Source of the DNA: Pseudomonas sp. RIT-PI-q
Lineage (GTDB): Bacteria > Pseudomonadota > Gammaproteobacteria > Pseudomonadales > Pseudomonadaceae
Direction: 5' to 3'
DNA: 64,000 bases
Assembly (NCBI RefSeq): GCF_001297125.1
Contig: NZ_LHPC01000080.1
Span: 1-64,000, forward strand
Of this stretch, positions 50,894-59,368 are shown piece after piece. Positions within the stretch are counted from its first letter, which is position 1; each line of letters starts with the position of its first letter. The notes below the pieces were generated by a model. It had not been told where the DNA came from, did not search any database, and saw nothing but the letters and a program-made list of their open reading frames with translations. The position numbers were made by a program, and so were the translations under genes.

Positions 50894-52492
50894 TCAGCGA
50901 GTTGTTGCCAGTTCCTGTTGGACGCTGGCGACAGTGCGAGGCCAAGGTTTACCAGCCTGAACCTTCGCTGGCAAGGCCTTGATGGCGCTAAGGGCTGCAT
51001 CACGGTTGGCGAAGCTGCCGTAGGTGATGACGTAAAGCGGCTTGCCGTTGAGGACTTTCTTGAAATAACGGTACTCGCCGCCCTGCTCTTTCACGAAGTT
51101 TTGTGCGGACGCTTCGGAGCTGGTGCCGAGGATCTGCACCACGTAGTTACCCGGAGCTTGCCCTGCGTACCAGGTGCCACCGGCGGCCTTGGCCACGGTG
51201 GCTGGTTTCTCGGCAGGCTTGGCGGCGGCAGCAGCAACGGCTGGCTTGGCGGGCGCTGGAGCCGGTTTCACGGCAGGCGCTACCGGGGCTGGCTTGGCGG
51301 TTGCGACCTGAGTCGGTGCAGGCGTCGGTTTGGCGGCTGGCGTCGGCGCAGGGCCAGCCGAGACACCGGCAGGTGGCGCAACAGTCGTTACGGTCGGCGG
51401 AGTGGCGCTGGAGCCTTCGACCGGCACGCCGTCGTCGCCTTCGGTGATGCCACCGGCAGCCTCGGCCAACGGACCGCGCATGACCGGCTGCGAATTGCCG
51501 ACCAGCGGCAAGGGCATCGGCTGCGAATTACCGGCGAACTCGACGGACGGTGCGCCACCGCTGTTCGGTTGTGGCGTGCCCTGGCCGAGCGGCAGTTGCG
51601 CCTGTTCGTTGGCAGGTGCACCCGTGGTCGGTGCTTTGCTGCGACCCGGCATCAACCAGGCGGCGGCTACCGCGACCACGACAACGGCGGATATCGCCAA
51701 TACGTGTTTCTTCGGCATGTTGAACCCCATACTTGGACGCTTCACCGCAGAGCGGCTGGCAATCATGGCTTCGATCATCGCATCGCGGGCAACCTGGTTG
51801 ATGGTGCCAGGCCAACCGTCGGAGCTTTCGTGAATATCAGAGATCTGATCTGCGGTGAAAAGTTCGATACCCCGACCGGCGCCTTCGAGTCGCTGGTCCA
51901 GATATTCGCGGGTTTCTTCTTCGGTGTAGGGCTGCAATTCGATGACGTGGAAACGCTCTTCCTCAAGGCTCAGCGCCTCCAGTTGAGCGATCAGCGAGGA
52001 TTCGCCGAACAGGAATACGTGCGGGCGCCCTTCCGGTGCACCCGCCGCCAAAGCCATCAGAGCTTCCAGCGCGGATTCGTCGAGTTGCTCGGCGTCATCC
52101 ACCAGCAAATAGACTTCCTGCCCCGTCAGGGCAAGCTGAACCACCTGAGCCAGGATCGCACCGATCTCGGCCTGAGCGACGTTCAGCGCCTGGGCCACCT
52201 GACGTAAAACGCCAGCTGAATCGCCAGCGCCACGAGCGGAAACCACCACGCTTTGCACCGATTGCTTGTTGGTGCTGGCCACCAGGGCCTGGCGCAACAG
52301 GGTCTTGCCACTGCCTTGCGGGCCGGTAACCACCAGCAGCAACTGGCTGTAACGCGCCAGGTGATGCAGTTGTCCCAGCACCGGTTTGCGCTGGGCCGGG
52401 AAGAATTTGAAGCCAGGCACCCGTGGAGCGAAAGGGTCGTGACTCAACTGGTAATGGCCGAGGAAAGCCTCGTCGGCATGCAAACTAGTCAT
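50894..52492 (-). CDS. damX: Cell-division SPOR protein DamX-like with AAA ATPase domain
   Basis: A 532-residue protein: N-terminal AAA/ExeA-like ATPase (Walker A GPQGSGKT near 56-63; Walker B LLVDDAEQ), one membrane helix near 273-292 (VLAISAVVVVAVAAAWLM), a long Pro/Ala-rich periplasmic linker (roughly 330-445), and a C-terminal SPOR domain that binds denuded septal peptidoglycan. The aroK-aroB-damX order is the usual one for this gene. It starts 10 nt after aroB, so it is cotranscribed. Confidence 0.9.
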   Translation of the reverse strand: MTSLHADEAFLGHYQLSHDPFAPRVPGFKFFPAQRKPVLGQLHHLARYSQLLLVVTGPQGSGKTLLRQALVASTNKQSVQSVVVSARGAGDSAGVLRQVAQALNVAQAEIGAILAQVVQLALTGQEVYLLVDDAEQLDESALEALMALAAGAPEGRPHVFLFGESSLIAQLEALSLEEERFHVIELQPYTEEETREYLDQRLEGAGRGIELFTADQISDIHESSDGWPGTINQVARDAMIEAMIASRSAVKRPSMGFNMPKKHVLAISAVVVVAVAAAWLMPGRSKAPTTGAPANEQAQLPLGQGTPQPNSGGAPSVEFAGNSQPMPLPLVGNSQPVMRGPLAEAAGGITEGDDGVPVEGSSATPPTVTTVAPPAGVSAGPAPTPAAKPTPAPTQVATAKPAPVAPAVKPAPAPAKPAVAAAAAKPAEKPATVAKAAGGTWYAGQAPGNYVVQILGTSSEASAQNFVKEQGGEYRYFKKVLNGKPLYVITYGSFANRDAALSAIKALPAKVQAGKPWPRTVASVQQELATTR

Positions 52493-52502
52493 CGGGATCT
52501 TA

Positions 52503-53603
52503 TTAACCTTTAAGCTGAGCCAGGGCGCGGTAATCCGCTCCCAGCGTGGCCTGTAAAACCTCTTTCGGATAATCGTCGGTCACCACTGCTTCGCCCATGT
52601 GGCGCAGCAGCACCAGGCGCAAACGACCGTCGATCACTTTCTTGTCAATTGCCATGTGTTCGAGAAAATCGGCTTCAGTCATCTCTTCAGGCGGAATGAC
52701 CGGCAGGCCGGCCCGCTGGAACAGGCGAATGCCGCGATCGCGCTCTTCTTCACTGATCCAGCCCAGACGCGTGGACATTTCCAGTGCCATTACGGTGCCA
52801 GCAGCGACTGCCTCACCATGCAACCAGACACCATAGCCCATATGGGTTTCGATGGCGTGACCGAAGGTGTGGCCCAGGTTGAGCGTGGCGCGCACACCGG
52901 TTTCCCGTTCGTCGGCACCGACCACCGCCGCCTTGGCGGCGCAGGAGCGTTCGATGGCGTAGGTCAGGGCAACCTGGTCCAGGGCGCGCAGGCGATCGAC
53001 GTTTTCTTCGAGCCAGGTCAGGAACGGCTCGTCGCAGATCAGCCCGTACTTGATGACTTCAGCAAGCCCGGCGGACAGCTCGCGAGCCGGCAGGGTGTTG
53101 AGGGTCGCGGTATCGATCAGCACGACGTTCGGCTGATAGAAGGCGCCGACCATGTTCTTGCCCAGCGGATGGTTGATCCCGGTCTTGCCGCCGACCGAGG
53201 AATCGACTTGCGACAACAAGGTGGTCGGGATCTGGATGAAATCGACACCACGCTGGTAGCAGGCGGCGGCAAAACCGGCCATGTCACCAATCACGCCGCC
53301 ACCGAGGGCGATCACCGTGGTGCGGCGGTCGTGCCGTGCGGTCAGCAGACCGTCGAAAATCAATTGCAGGGTTTCCCAGGTCTTGAAGGCTTCGCCGTCG
53401 GGCAGCACCACGGACACCACCGAGAACGGTGCGAGGCTGCGGGTCAGACGTTCGAGATAGAGCGGCGCAACGGTCTCGTTGGAGATAATCGCCACTTGCC
53501 GTCCGCGAATATGCGGGGCCAGCAGCTCAGGCTGATCCAACAAACCTTCGCCAATATGAATCGGGTAGCTGCGCTCGCCTAGATCGACCTTGAGTGTCTG
53601 CAT
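52503..53603 (-). CDS. aroB: 3-dehydroquinate synthase AroB
   Basis: Second step of the shikimate pathway: DAHP to 3-dehydroquinate, needing NAD and a divalent metal. The 366-residue protein has the NAD motif ALGGGVIGDMAGFAA, PTTLLSQVDSSVGGKTG, and metal ligands in NLGHTFGHAIE. Starts with MQTLKVDLGERSYPI, as in related species. Between aroK and damX on one transcript. Confidence 0.97.
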   Translation of the reverse strand: MQTLKVDLGERSYPIHIGEGLLDQPELLAPHIRGRQVAIISNETVAPLYLERLTRSLAPFSVVSVVLPDGEAFKTWETLQLIFDGLLTARHDRRTTVIALGGGVIGDMAGFAAACYQRGVDFIQIPTTLLSQVDSSVGGKTGINHPLGKNMVGAFYQPNVVLIDTATLNTLPARELSAGLAEVIKYGLICDEPFLTWLEENVDRLRALDQVALTYAIERSCAAKAAVVGADERETGVRATLNLGHTFGHAIETHMGYGVWLHGEAVAAGTVMALEMSTRLGWISEEERDRGIRLFQRAGLPVIPPEEMTEADFLEHMAIDKKVIDGRLRLVLLRHMGEAVVTDDYPKEVLQATLGADYRALAQLKG

Positions 53604-53754
53604 GTGTCCCCACAGTGAAGATGGAATCAGGCGTCCTGCCCTGAGTTATCGAAAGTCCACGGCCTCTGCTGGTGTGACGCCGTTCGGTAGCCATCCGCCA
53701 CAACCTTGAGCGGCCGTGACAGGACGCCGAGGATAGCGCATTTCGCGCTGCGCT

Positions 53755-54273
53755 TTAACGGGGAGGTAGCTGCTGCAAGCGTTCGAGAATATCGAGCACC
53801 ACCATTCGCGGCGGCCGCTCATCAGTTTCCACCACCAGGTCGGCGATCTCACGATAAAGCGGATCACGGATCGCCAGCAGATCCCGAAGGGTCTTGGCCG
53901 GGTCGGCGGTACGCAGCAACGGCCGATTGCGGTCACGGGAAGTGCGGCCGACCTGCTGCTCGACAGAGGCATGCAGATAGACCACGCGACCACCGGCGCG
54001 CAGCGCCCGACGATTGGCCTCACGCATGACGGCCCCGCCACCAGTGGCCAATACCACGCCATCGCAGTCGCACAGCTCGGCAATCATCGCCTGCTCGCGA
54101 TCACGAAAGCCCGGTTCGCCTTCCTTATCGAAAATCCACGGGATATTGGCGCCCGTGCGCAATTCAATTTCCTTATCGGAATCTTTGAACGGCAGGCGCA
54201 GCTCTTTGGCCAGCAACCGGCCGATGGTGCTTTTTCCAGCCCCCATCGGTCCAACAAGAATCAAATTTCGCAC
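53755..54273 (-). CDS. aroK: Shikimate kinase AroK
   Basis: Phosphorylates shikimate at the 3-hydroxyl. 172 residues with Walker A GPMGAGKST (8-16), shikimate-binding DSDKEIE and GFRDRE, and the GGGAVMRE motif. It begins 4 nt after pilQ, joining the type IV pilus and shikimate genes in one cluster. A 151-nt gap to aroB holds no gene that I can see. Confidence 0.96.
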   Translation of the reverse strand: MRNLILVGPMGAGKSTIGRLLAKELRLPFKDSDKEIELRTGANIPWIFDKEGEPGFRDREQAMIAELCDCDGVVLATGGGAVMREANRRALRAGGRVVYLHASVEQQVGRTSRDRNRPLLRTADPAKTLRDLLAIRDPLYREIADLVVETDERPPRMVVLDILERLQQLPPR

Positions 54274-54277
54274 AGAA

Positions 54278-56365
54278 TCAACGACTCACAGCAATCGCCT
54301 GGTTATTCATGATACGCGGTGTGAGAAACACCAACAGCTCGGATTTTTTCTCCGAAACCACGTCACGCCGGAAAAGGCGGCCAAGATACGGCACATCGCC
54401 AAGAAATGGCACCTTATCTACAACCTTGCTTTGAGTATTTGAGAAAACCCCGCCAATCACGATGGTCTCGCCGTCGTTGACCAGGACCTTGGCGTTGACC
54501 TCGTTTTTCTTGATCGGCGGCACATCCTGCACTTTGTTCAGGTAGTCCGGTTCGTCCTTGGTGACCTTGACCTCCATGATGATGCGGTTGTCCGGGGTGA
54601 TCTGCGGCGTCACTTCCAGGGACAGCGAGGCCTCCTTGAACGACACCGACGTAGCGCCGCTGGAGCTGGCTTCCTGATAAGGAATTTCCGTGCCCTTGAG
54701 GATTTTCGCGGTTTCCTTGTCGGACGTGACCACTTTGGGCTGGGAGACGATTTCACCGTTGCCGGTCTTCTCCATCGCCGTCAGTTCCAGATCGAGCAAC
54801 ACGTTGTCAGTGATGAAGGCAATGCCGATCCCCGAGGTGTTGGCGGCCGTCCCCATGTCGACGAACGGTGAGTTGGTGCTGGTGCTGCCGGGCGTGCCGA
54901 TGGTCGACGAGGCATTCGCACCGTTACTGACCCCGGAAGTGTTCCAGTTGCCTTTGTTCTGCACCGAGCCGCCCCAGCGCACACCGAGGCTTTTGTCGTA
55001 GTCGACGTTGGCTTCGACGATCCGCGCCTCGATCATCACCTGACGCACCGGAATATCCAGTTGCGCGACGATCCGACGGAGTTCGTCGAGGCGTTCCTGG
55101 GTCTGGTAGGCAATGATGTTATTGGTCCGCTCATCCACCGTGATCGAACCCCGCTCATCGGCTTTGGCCTCGGCACTGGTCACCGATTGGAACAGTTTGG
55201 CGATATCGGCGGCTTTGGCGTAGTTGACCTGTAGAAGCTCGCGACGCAGGGGCGCCAGATCGGCAATTTGTTTCTGCGACTCCAGTTCCTGTTGCTCGCG
55301 GGCGGCAATTTCTGCGGCCGGCGCCACCAGCAGGACGTTGCCGATCTTGCGCTTATCGAGGCCTTTGGTTTTCAGCACCAGGTCCAGCGCCTGATCCCAA
55401 GGCACATTCTGCAAGCGCAGGGTGATGCCGCCCTGCACCGTGTCGCTGGCCACCAGGTTGAGGTTGGTGAAGTCGGCGATCAGTTGCAGCACCGAGCGCA
55501 CATCGATGTCCTGGAAATTCAGAGAGAGCTTCTCGCCGGTGTAGGCGAAACGTTCGGTGTTGCGCTTCTGCAGGTCGTCGACGGTCATCGGCCGAATGCT
55601 GACGGTCAGCTTGTTGTCGGTTTGATAAGTCGAATAATCAAAGGCACCGCTGGGCTCGATGCTGATCGTGGCCCGATCGCCGGTGGCGCTGGCATTGACG
55701 AACTGCACGGGCGTGGCGAAATCCTTGACGTCGAGGCGCACGCGCAACGGTTCGGGCAATTGGGTCTTGGCGAAACCGAGGATGATTTTACCGTCACGCT
55801 CCTGAATGTCCGGAGCGATGGACGGATCCGACAGATCGATGACCACATTGCCCTCACCCTGGGTGCCGCGCTGGAAATCCACACCGCGGATGGCTTTACC
55901 CGCCGGCGCATAGGCTCTGGCCGGAGCTGGCGTTGCAGTCGCTGCACGCGGTGCTTTAGGGGCCGGGCTGGAGGCTGTTTTGTTGGCTCCTTGCCCTACC
56001 ACCACGAACAGCGTGTTGCCTTCGACCCGCGAGCTGTACGGCGACAATTGGGTCAGATTGATGATCAGCCGCGTGCGGTCCTTGGCCTCGACAACCGTGG
56101 CGCTACGAGCGTTGCCTCCGCCCAGATCACGACTTTTGTTCGCCAGCTGACTGACAACACCCGGCAGGTCCAGCGCAATCCGCGCCGGCTGCTCTGTGGT
56201 GTACCCGTGGGGCGTCGGTGGCGGTCCATCGAATGCCAGCTTCAACTCGACGCGGTCCCCCGGCAGCGCTGCGACATCCAGCGTTTTAAGGTTGGCCGCT
56301 TGTACCATCGGCGACAGCATCGCTATCCATAGCGAAATACCGAAGGTGGAGAAAATCCTGTTCAT
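54278..56365 (-). CDS. pilQ: Type IV pilus secretin PilQ
   Basis: Outer-membrane secretin ring through which the type IV pilus passes. 695 residues: signal peptide (1-23, ending MVQA), two AMIN domains that bind peptidoglycan, then N0/N1 domains, and the secretin core with VPFLGDVPYLGRLFR near the C-terminus. The central part has a Gly/Ser/Asn-rich stretch (SSTIGTPGSTSTNS). It follows pilP after 13 nt. Confidence 0.96.
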   Translation of the reverse strand: MNRIFSTFGISLWIAMLSPMVQAANLKTLDVAALPGDRVELKLAFDGPPPTPHGYTTEQPARIALDLPGVVSQLANKSRDLGGGNARSATVVEAKDRTRLIINLTQLSPYSSRVEGNTLFVVVGQGANKTASSPAPKAPRAATATPAPARAYAPAGKAIRGVDFQRGTQGEGNVVIDLSDPSIAPDIQERDGKIILGFAKTQLPEPLRVRLDVKDFATPVQFVNASATGDRATISIEPSGAFDYSTYQTDNKLTVSIRPMTVDDLQKRNTERFAYTGEKLSLNFQDIDVRSVLQLIADFTNLNLVASDTVQGGITLRLQNVPWDQALDLVLKTKGLDKRKIGNVLLVAPAAEIAAREQQELESQKQIADLAPLRRELLQVNYAKAADIAKLFQSVTSAEAKADERGSITVDERTNNIIAYQTQERLDELRRIVAQLDIPVRQVMIEARIVEANVDYDKSLGVRWGGSVQNKGNWNTSGVSNGANASSTIGTPGSTSTNSPFVDMGTAANTSGIGIAFITDNVLLDLELTAMEKTGNGEIVSQPKVVTSDKETAKILKGTEIPYQEASSSGATSVSFKEASLSLEVTPQITPDNRIIMEVKVTKDEPDYLNKVQDVPPIKKNEVNAKVLVNDGETIVIGGVFSNTQSKVVDKVPFLGDVPYLGRLFRRDVVSEKKSELLVFLTPRIMNNQAIAVSR

Positions 56366-56378
56366 TTTTCGAGTTCCA

Positions 56379-56906
56379 CTATGAGTGCTCTTTCAAAGGG
56401 ATGGTCCGCGGCCGTTCCAGCCAGGCACCTTCGCCATCGGGAACGATTTCGACCACATCGACCTGAGAACCGCTGATGGCGACGATCCGCCCATCGTTGC
56501 GCCCCAGGTAATCGCCGACTTTCAACCGGTGCACCCCACCCGCCCCGCGCAGCAGCGCAAAGGAGCCGGTTGCATTGGAGATCGTGCCGACCATTTCAAA
56601 CTGCTCGATGTTGAAACCTTCGAGGTACTGCTTGACCCGACTGGTATCGGGTTTGACGTTGCGCGAACCATGTTTCTGGCCAGCCAGATCTACTCTGACC
56701 TGCCGCGAAAACGGGCTTCGCAGGTTGGCGGCGTTGTAGGTGAATGTTGGGTAAGACCGAAACGTCGGCGTTGGTTCAATCTTGCCCGGTGCACGCACAC
56801 GCATTTCGTTCATGTACGCATCCAGGTCGCCGAAGTCATTGTCACTGCCACAACCGGCTAGACCGACCACCAGCATCACTACCGAAAAACATCGAATGGG
56901 GGTCAT
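56379..56906 (-). CDS. pilP: Type IV pilus assembly lipoprotein PilP
   Basis: Inner-membrane lipoprotein linking the PilMNO platform to PilQ. 175 residues; lipobox VGLAGCGSDN (Cys about 19), an unstructured segment, and a C-terminal beta domain (EGFNIEQFEMVGTIS). The ATG overlaps the pilO stop as ATGA. Confidence 0.95.
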   Translation of the reverse strand: MTPIRCFSVVMLVVGLAGCGSDNDFGDLDAYMNEMRVRAPGKIEPTPTFRSYPTFTYNAANLRSPFSRQVRVDLAGQKHGSRNVKPDTSRVKQYLEGFNIEQFEMVGTISNATGSFALLRGAGGVHRLKVGDYLGRNDGRIVAISGSQVDVVEIVPDGEGAWLERPRTIPLKEHS

Positions 56907-57526
56907 TTTTGCAGCCCCTTGTCGTTGTAGCGGTAGGTCTTGGCGAGGATGCTCATGCGCAACTTCGGACCGCCCTCGGGATCTGCCGGTGCAAGGTCGA
57001 AGTCATGCAGGGTAACGATCCGCGGCAGCCCCGCCACGCCACTGACAAAAGTCGCCAGGTCGTGATAGGCGCCGGTGACGGTGATCTGGATCGGCAATTC
57101 GATGTAGAACTGCTGGGTGATCTCCGGCAGCAGTTTGATTTCTTCGAACTCCAGGCCGCTGCCCAGACCGGTGCGGGTGATGTCCTCCAGCAGGCCGGGC
57201 ACTTCGGTGTCGCTGGGCAATTGCCGCAGCAGCACACCAAAGGAATTCTCCATTTCCTTCATCTGCTGGGTGTATAGCTCCAGATTCGCCGCCATGCGGG
57301 CCTTGTCGGCGAATTGCTCCTTGAGGGCCGACTCTTCTTCCCGTTTCAGTTCGAGCTGGCTGTTGAGCTCGCTGGTAGAAAAGCTATAGCCGAGCGCCAG
57401 CACCAGAATCATCAGCAAGACACCCGCCAGTGCCTTGATCGCTGGCGGCCAGGAGCCGATGTTGTTGGTGTCCAGATCGTTGAGGTCAATCTTGCGTAGC
57501 GCTTCAAGCCAATTGGACAGACTCAT
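56903..57526 (-). CDS. pilO: Type IV pilus assembly protein PilO
   Basis: Bitopic inner-membrane platform protein of 207 residues that dimerises with PilN. Transmembrane helix near 29-47 (ALAGVLLMILVLALGYSF), coiled coil to about 100, then a ferredoxin-like periplasmic domain. ATGA overlaps with pilN and pilP. Confidence 0.95.
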   Translation of the reverse strand: MSLSNWLEALRKIDLNDLDTNNIGSWPPAIKALAGVLLMILVLALGYSFSTSELNSQLELKREEESALKEQFADKARMAANLELYTQQMKEMENSFGVLLRQLPSDTEVPGLLEDITRTGLGSGLEFEEIKLLPEITQQFYIELPIQITVTGAYHDLATFVSGVAGLPRIVTLHDFDLAPADPEGGPKLRMSILAKTYRYNDKGLQK

Positions 57527-58089
57527 TGGCCGCCCTCCACAGCGGCAGGCTGAGTCTGACGAACGGTCAACTGAAATACGTTGGCCTGATCCAGCTGACC
57601 TGCCGTGGTCGCTTTGACTTCCGTGAGGTTGGGTGCATCGAACCAGTCGGACGCATCCAGATTGCGCATCAGGTCGGAAACCCGATTGTTGGACTCTGCC
57701 GCGCCCGCGATGGACAAGGTCTTGCCGGCCATTTTCACTTCGGTGAAATACACGCCATCGGGCAGGGTACGCGCCAATTGGTCGAATATCCGCCCGCTGA
57801 TCGGCCGATTGCCTTGCAGGTCCTGGATGATCCGCATGCGCTCGACCAGTTGCTGGCGACGGGCTTTCAGGTCGCTGATCTGTTTGATCCGTTCGTCGAC
57901 CACGGCAATCTGTTTGCCGATGTAATCGTTGCGAGCGACTTGCCGATCAATGGCGCCGTTGATGGCCTGATCCGCGACCAGCACCGCCCCCACCGATCCC
58001 ACCAACACGCCGACCAGCGCCAGCAAAAAGCGTTTGCGACGCTCCTCGCGCTGCTCTTCGCGCCAGGGTAAAAGATTGATCCGCGCCAT
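57523..58089 (-). CDS. pilN: Type IV pilus assembly protein PilN
   Basis: 188-residue bitopic partner of PilO. The N-terminal cytoplasmic INLLPWRE motif (4-11) inserts into PilM; a transmembrane helix follows at about 22-45, then a coiled coil and small periplasmic domain. Its start shares one base with the pilM stop (TGATG). Confidence 0.96.
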   Translation of the reverse strand: MARINLLPWREEQREERRKRFLLALVGVLVGSVGAVLVADQAINGAIDRQVARNDYIGKQIAVVDERIKQISDLKARRQQLVERMRIIQDLQGNRPISGRIFDQLARTLPDGVYFTEVKMAGKTLSIAGAAESNNRVSDLMRNLDASDWFDAPNLTEVKATTAGQLDQANVFQLTVRQTQPAAVEGGQ

Positions 58090-59153
58090 CAGTCGAAACT
58101 CCTGAGGGCCAGCCCGCAGGCGATCATCAACGCCGGCGCATCACTGGCCAGTGCACCGGCGTTGACCTTGCTGCTCAGGGCCATGTTGGAGAAAGGGTTG
58201 GCCACCTGTGTCGGCGTGCCCAGTCGCTGCTCGATCAAACGATCCAGCCCCGGGACCGAAGCGGTGCCGCCGGCCAGTAGGATGTGATCGACCGCGGTGT
58301 ACTGGCCCGAGGCGAAGAAAAACTGCAACGAACGCGACACTTGCTGCACCAGTGCCTCACGAAACGGCTGCAACACTTCGCTGACGTAATCGTCAGGCAA
58401 ACCGCCTTGCTTCTTCGCCAGCCCCGCCTGCTCGACAGTCAGGCCGTAACGCCGCTGGATCTCTTCCGTCAACTGGCGACCGCCAAACAATTGTTCGCGG
58501 GTGTAGATGATCTTGCCGTTGTGCAACACGCTCAGGGTGGTCATGGTCGCGCCGATGTCGACCACCGCGACCATCAGACGCGCTTGAGAGACGGCCAACT
58601 GCCCCGCCAGCAATCCGAAACAGCGCTCCAGCGCGTAGGCCTCGACGTCGACCACACGCGCCGTCAGCCCCGCCAGGGCCAGCGCCGCTTCACGGACCTC
58701 GACGTTCTCCTTGCGACACGCCGCCAGCAGCACATTGACGCGCTCGGGGTTGCGCTCGGACACGCCCTGGACTTCGAAATCGATGGCGACTTCGTCCAGT
58801 GGATAAGGGATGTATTGATCGGCCTCGATCTTCAGCTGGTTTTCCATCTCGTCGTCGGAAAGACCGGCATCCATCTCGATGGTCTTGGTGATCACCGCAG
58901 AACCGGCCACGGCCACGGCGACGTTCCTGAGACTGGTTCGGGCCTTGAGCAGCACCCGCGCAAGTGCCTGCCCTACGCCTTCGAGCTCGGCGATATTTTT
59001 TTCGACCACGGCGCTGGCGGGCAGCGCTTCAACCGCGTAGGCCTCGACCCGATATCGGTCGCCCTGGCGGCTCAGCTCCAGAAGTTTCACCGACGTGGAG
59101 CTGATATCGATGCCCAGCAGCGTGTTGGCCTTTTTGTTGAAGAGTCCTAGCAC
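58089..59153 (-). CDS. pilM: Type IV pilus assembly ATPase-like protein PilM
   Basis: Cytoplasmic actin/FtsA-fold protein that binds PilN. 354 residues, the same as P. aeruginosa PilM. ATP-site segments GIDISSTSVKLLEL and VVDIGATMTTL are visible. I start at the GTG at 59151-59153 (MLGLFNKKANTLL), 7 nt after AGGGA; a TTG two codons upstream is possible. First gene of pilMNOPQ, divergent from ponA as in other pseudomonads. Confidence 0.95.
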   Translation of the reverse strand: MLGLFNKKANTLLGIDISSTSVKLLELSRQGDRYRVEAYAVEALPASAVVEKNIAELEGVGQALARVLLKARTSLRNVAVAVAGSAVITKTIEMDAGLSDDEMENQLKIEADQYIPYPLDEVAIDFEVQGVSERNPERVNVLLAACRKENVEVREAALALAGLTARVVDVEAYALERCFGLLAGQLAVSQARLMVAVVDIGATMTTLSVLHNGKIIYTREQLFGGRQLTEEIQRRYGLTVEQAGLAKKQGGLPDDYVSEVLQPFREALVQQVSRSLQFFFASGQYTAVDHILLAGGTASVPGLDRLIEQRLGTPTQVANPFSNMALSSKVNAGALASDAPALMIACGLALRSFD

Positions 59154-59237
59154 TACCAATTCCCTATGACTATCCGTGAGTTACGGACTCTGTAATATCC
59201 ATTGCGTTCAAACCACCCGTCTTGACAGCAGCGCAAA

Positions 59238-59267
59238 TGACGCCCTCGACGGAAAAATGCTTATAAT
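59238..59267 (+). promoter_or_regulatory. Putative ponA promoter
   Basis: A consensus TATAAT lies at 59262-59267 with TGACGC at 59238-59243, 18 nt apart. Transcription would start near 59274, about 95 nt before the ponA start codon. A separate TTGACA at 59222-59227 is too far from this -10 to be its partner. Confidence 0.5.
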
Positions 59268-59368
59268 GCCCAGCGTTTTTTTCCGGTTTTTACTTCAAGC
59301 GCGGGTCGTTCCCTGTTTACCTGAACCCTGATGCCCAATTCATTCTTTACCCTGGATGTCCAAAAGCC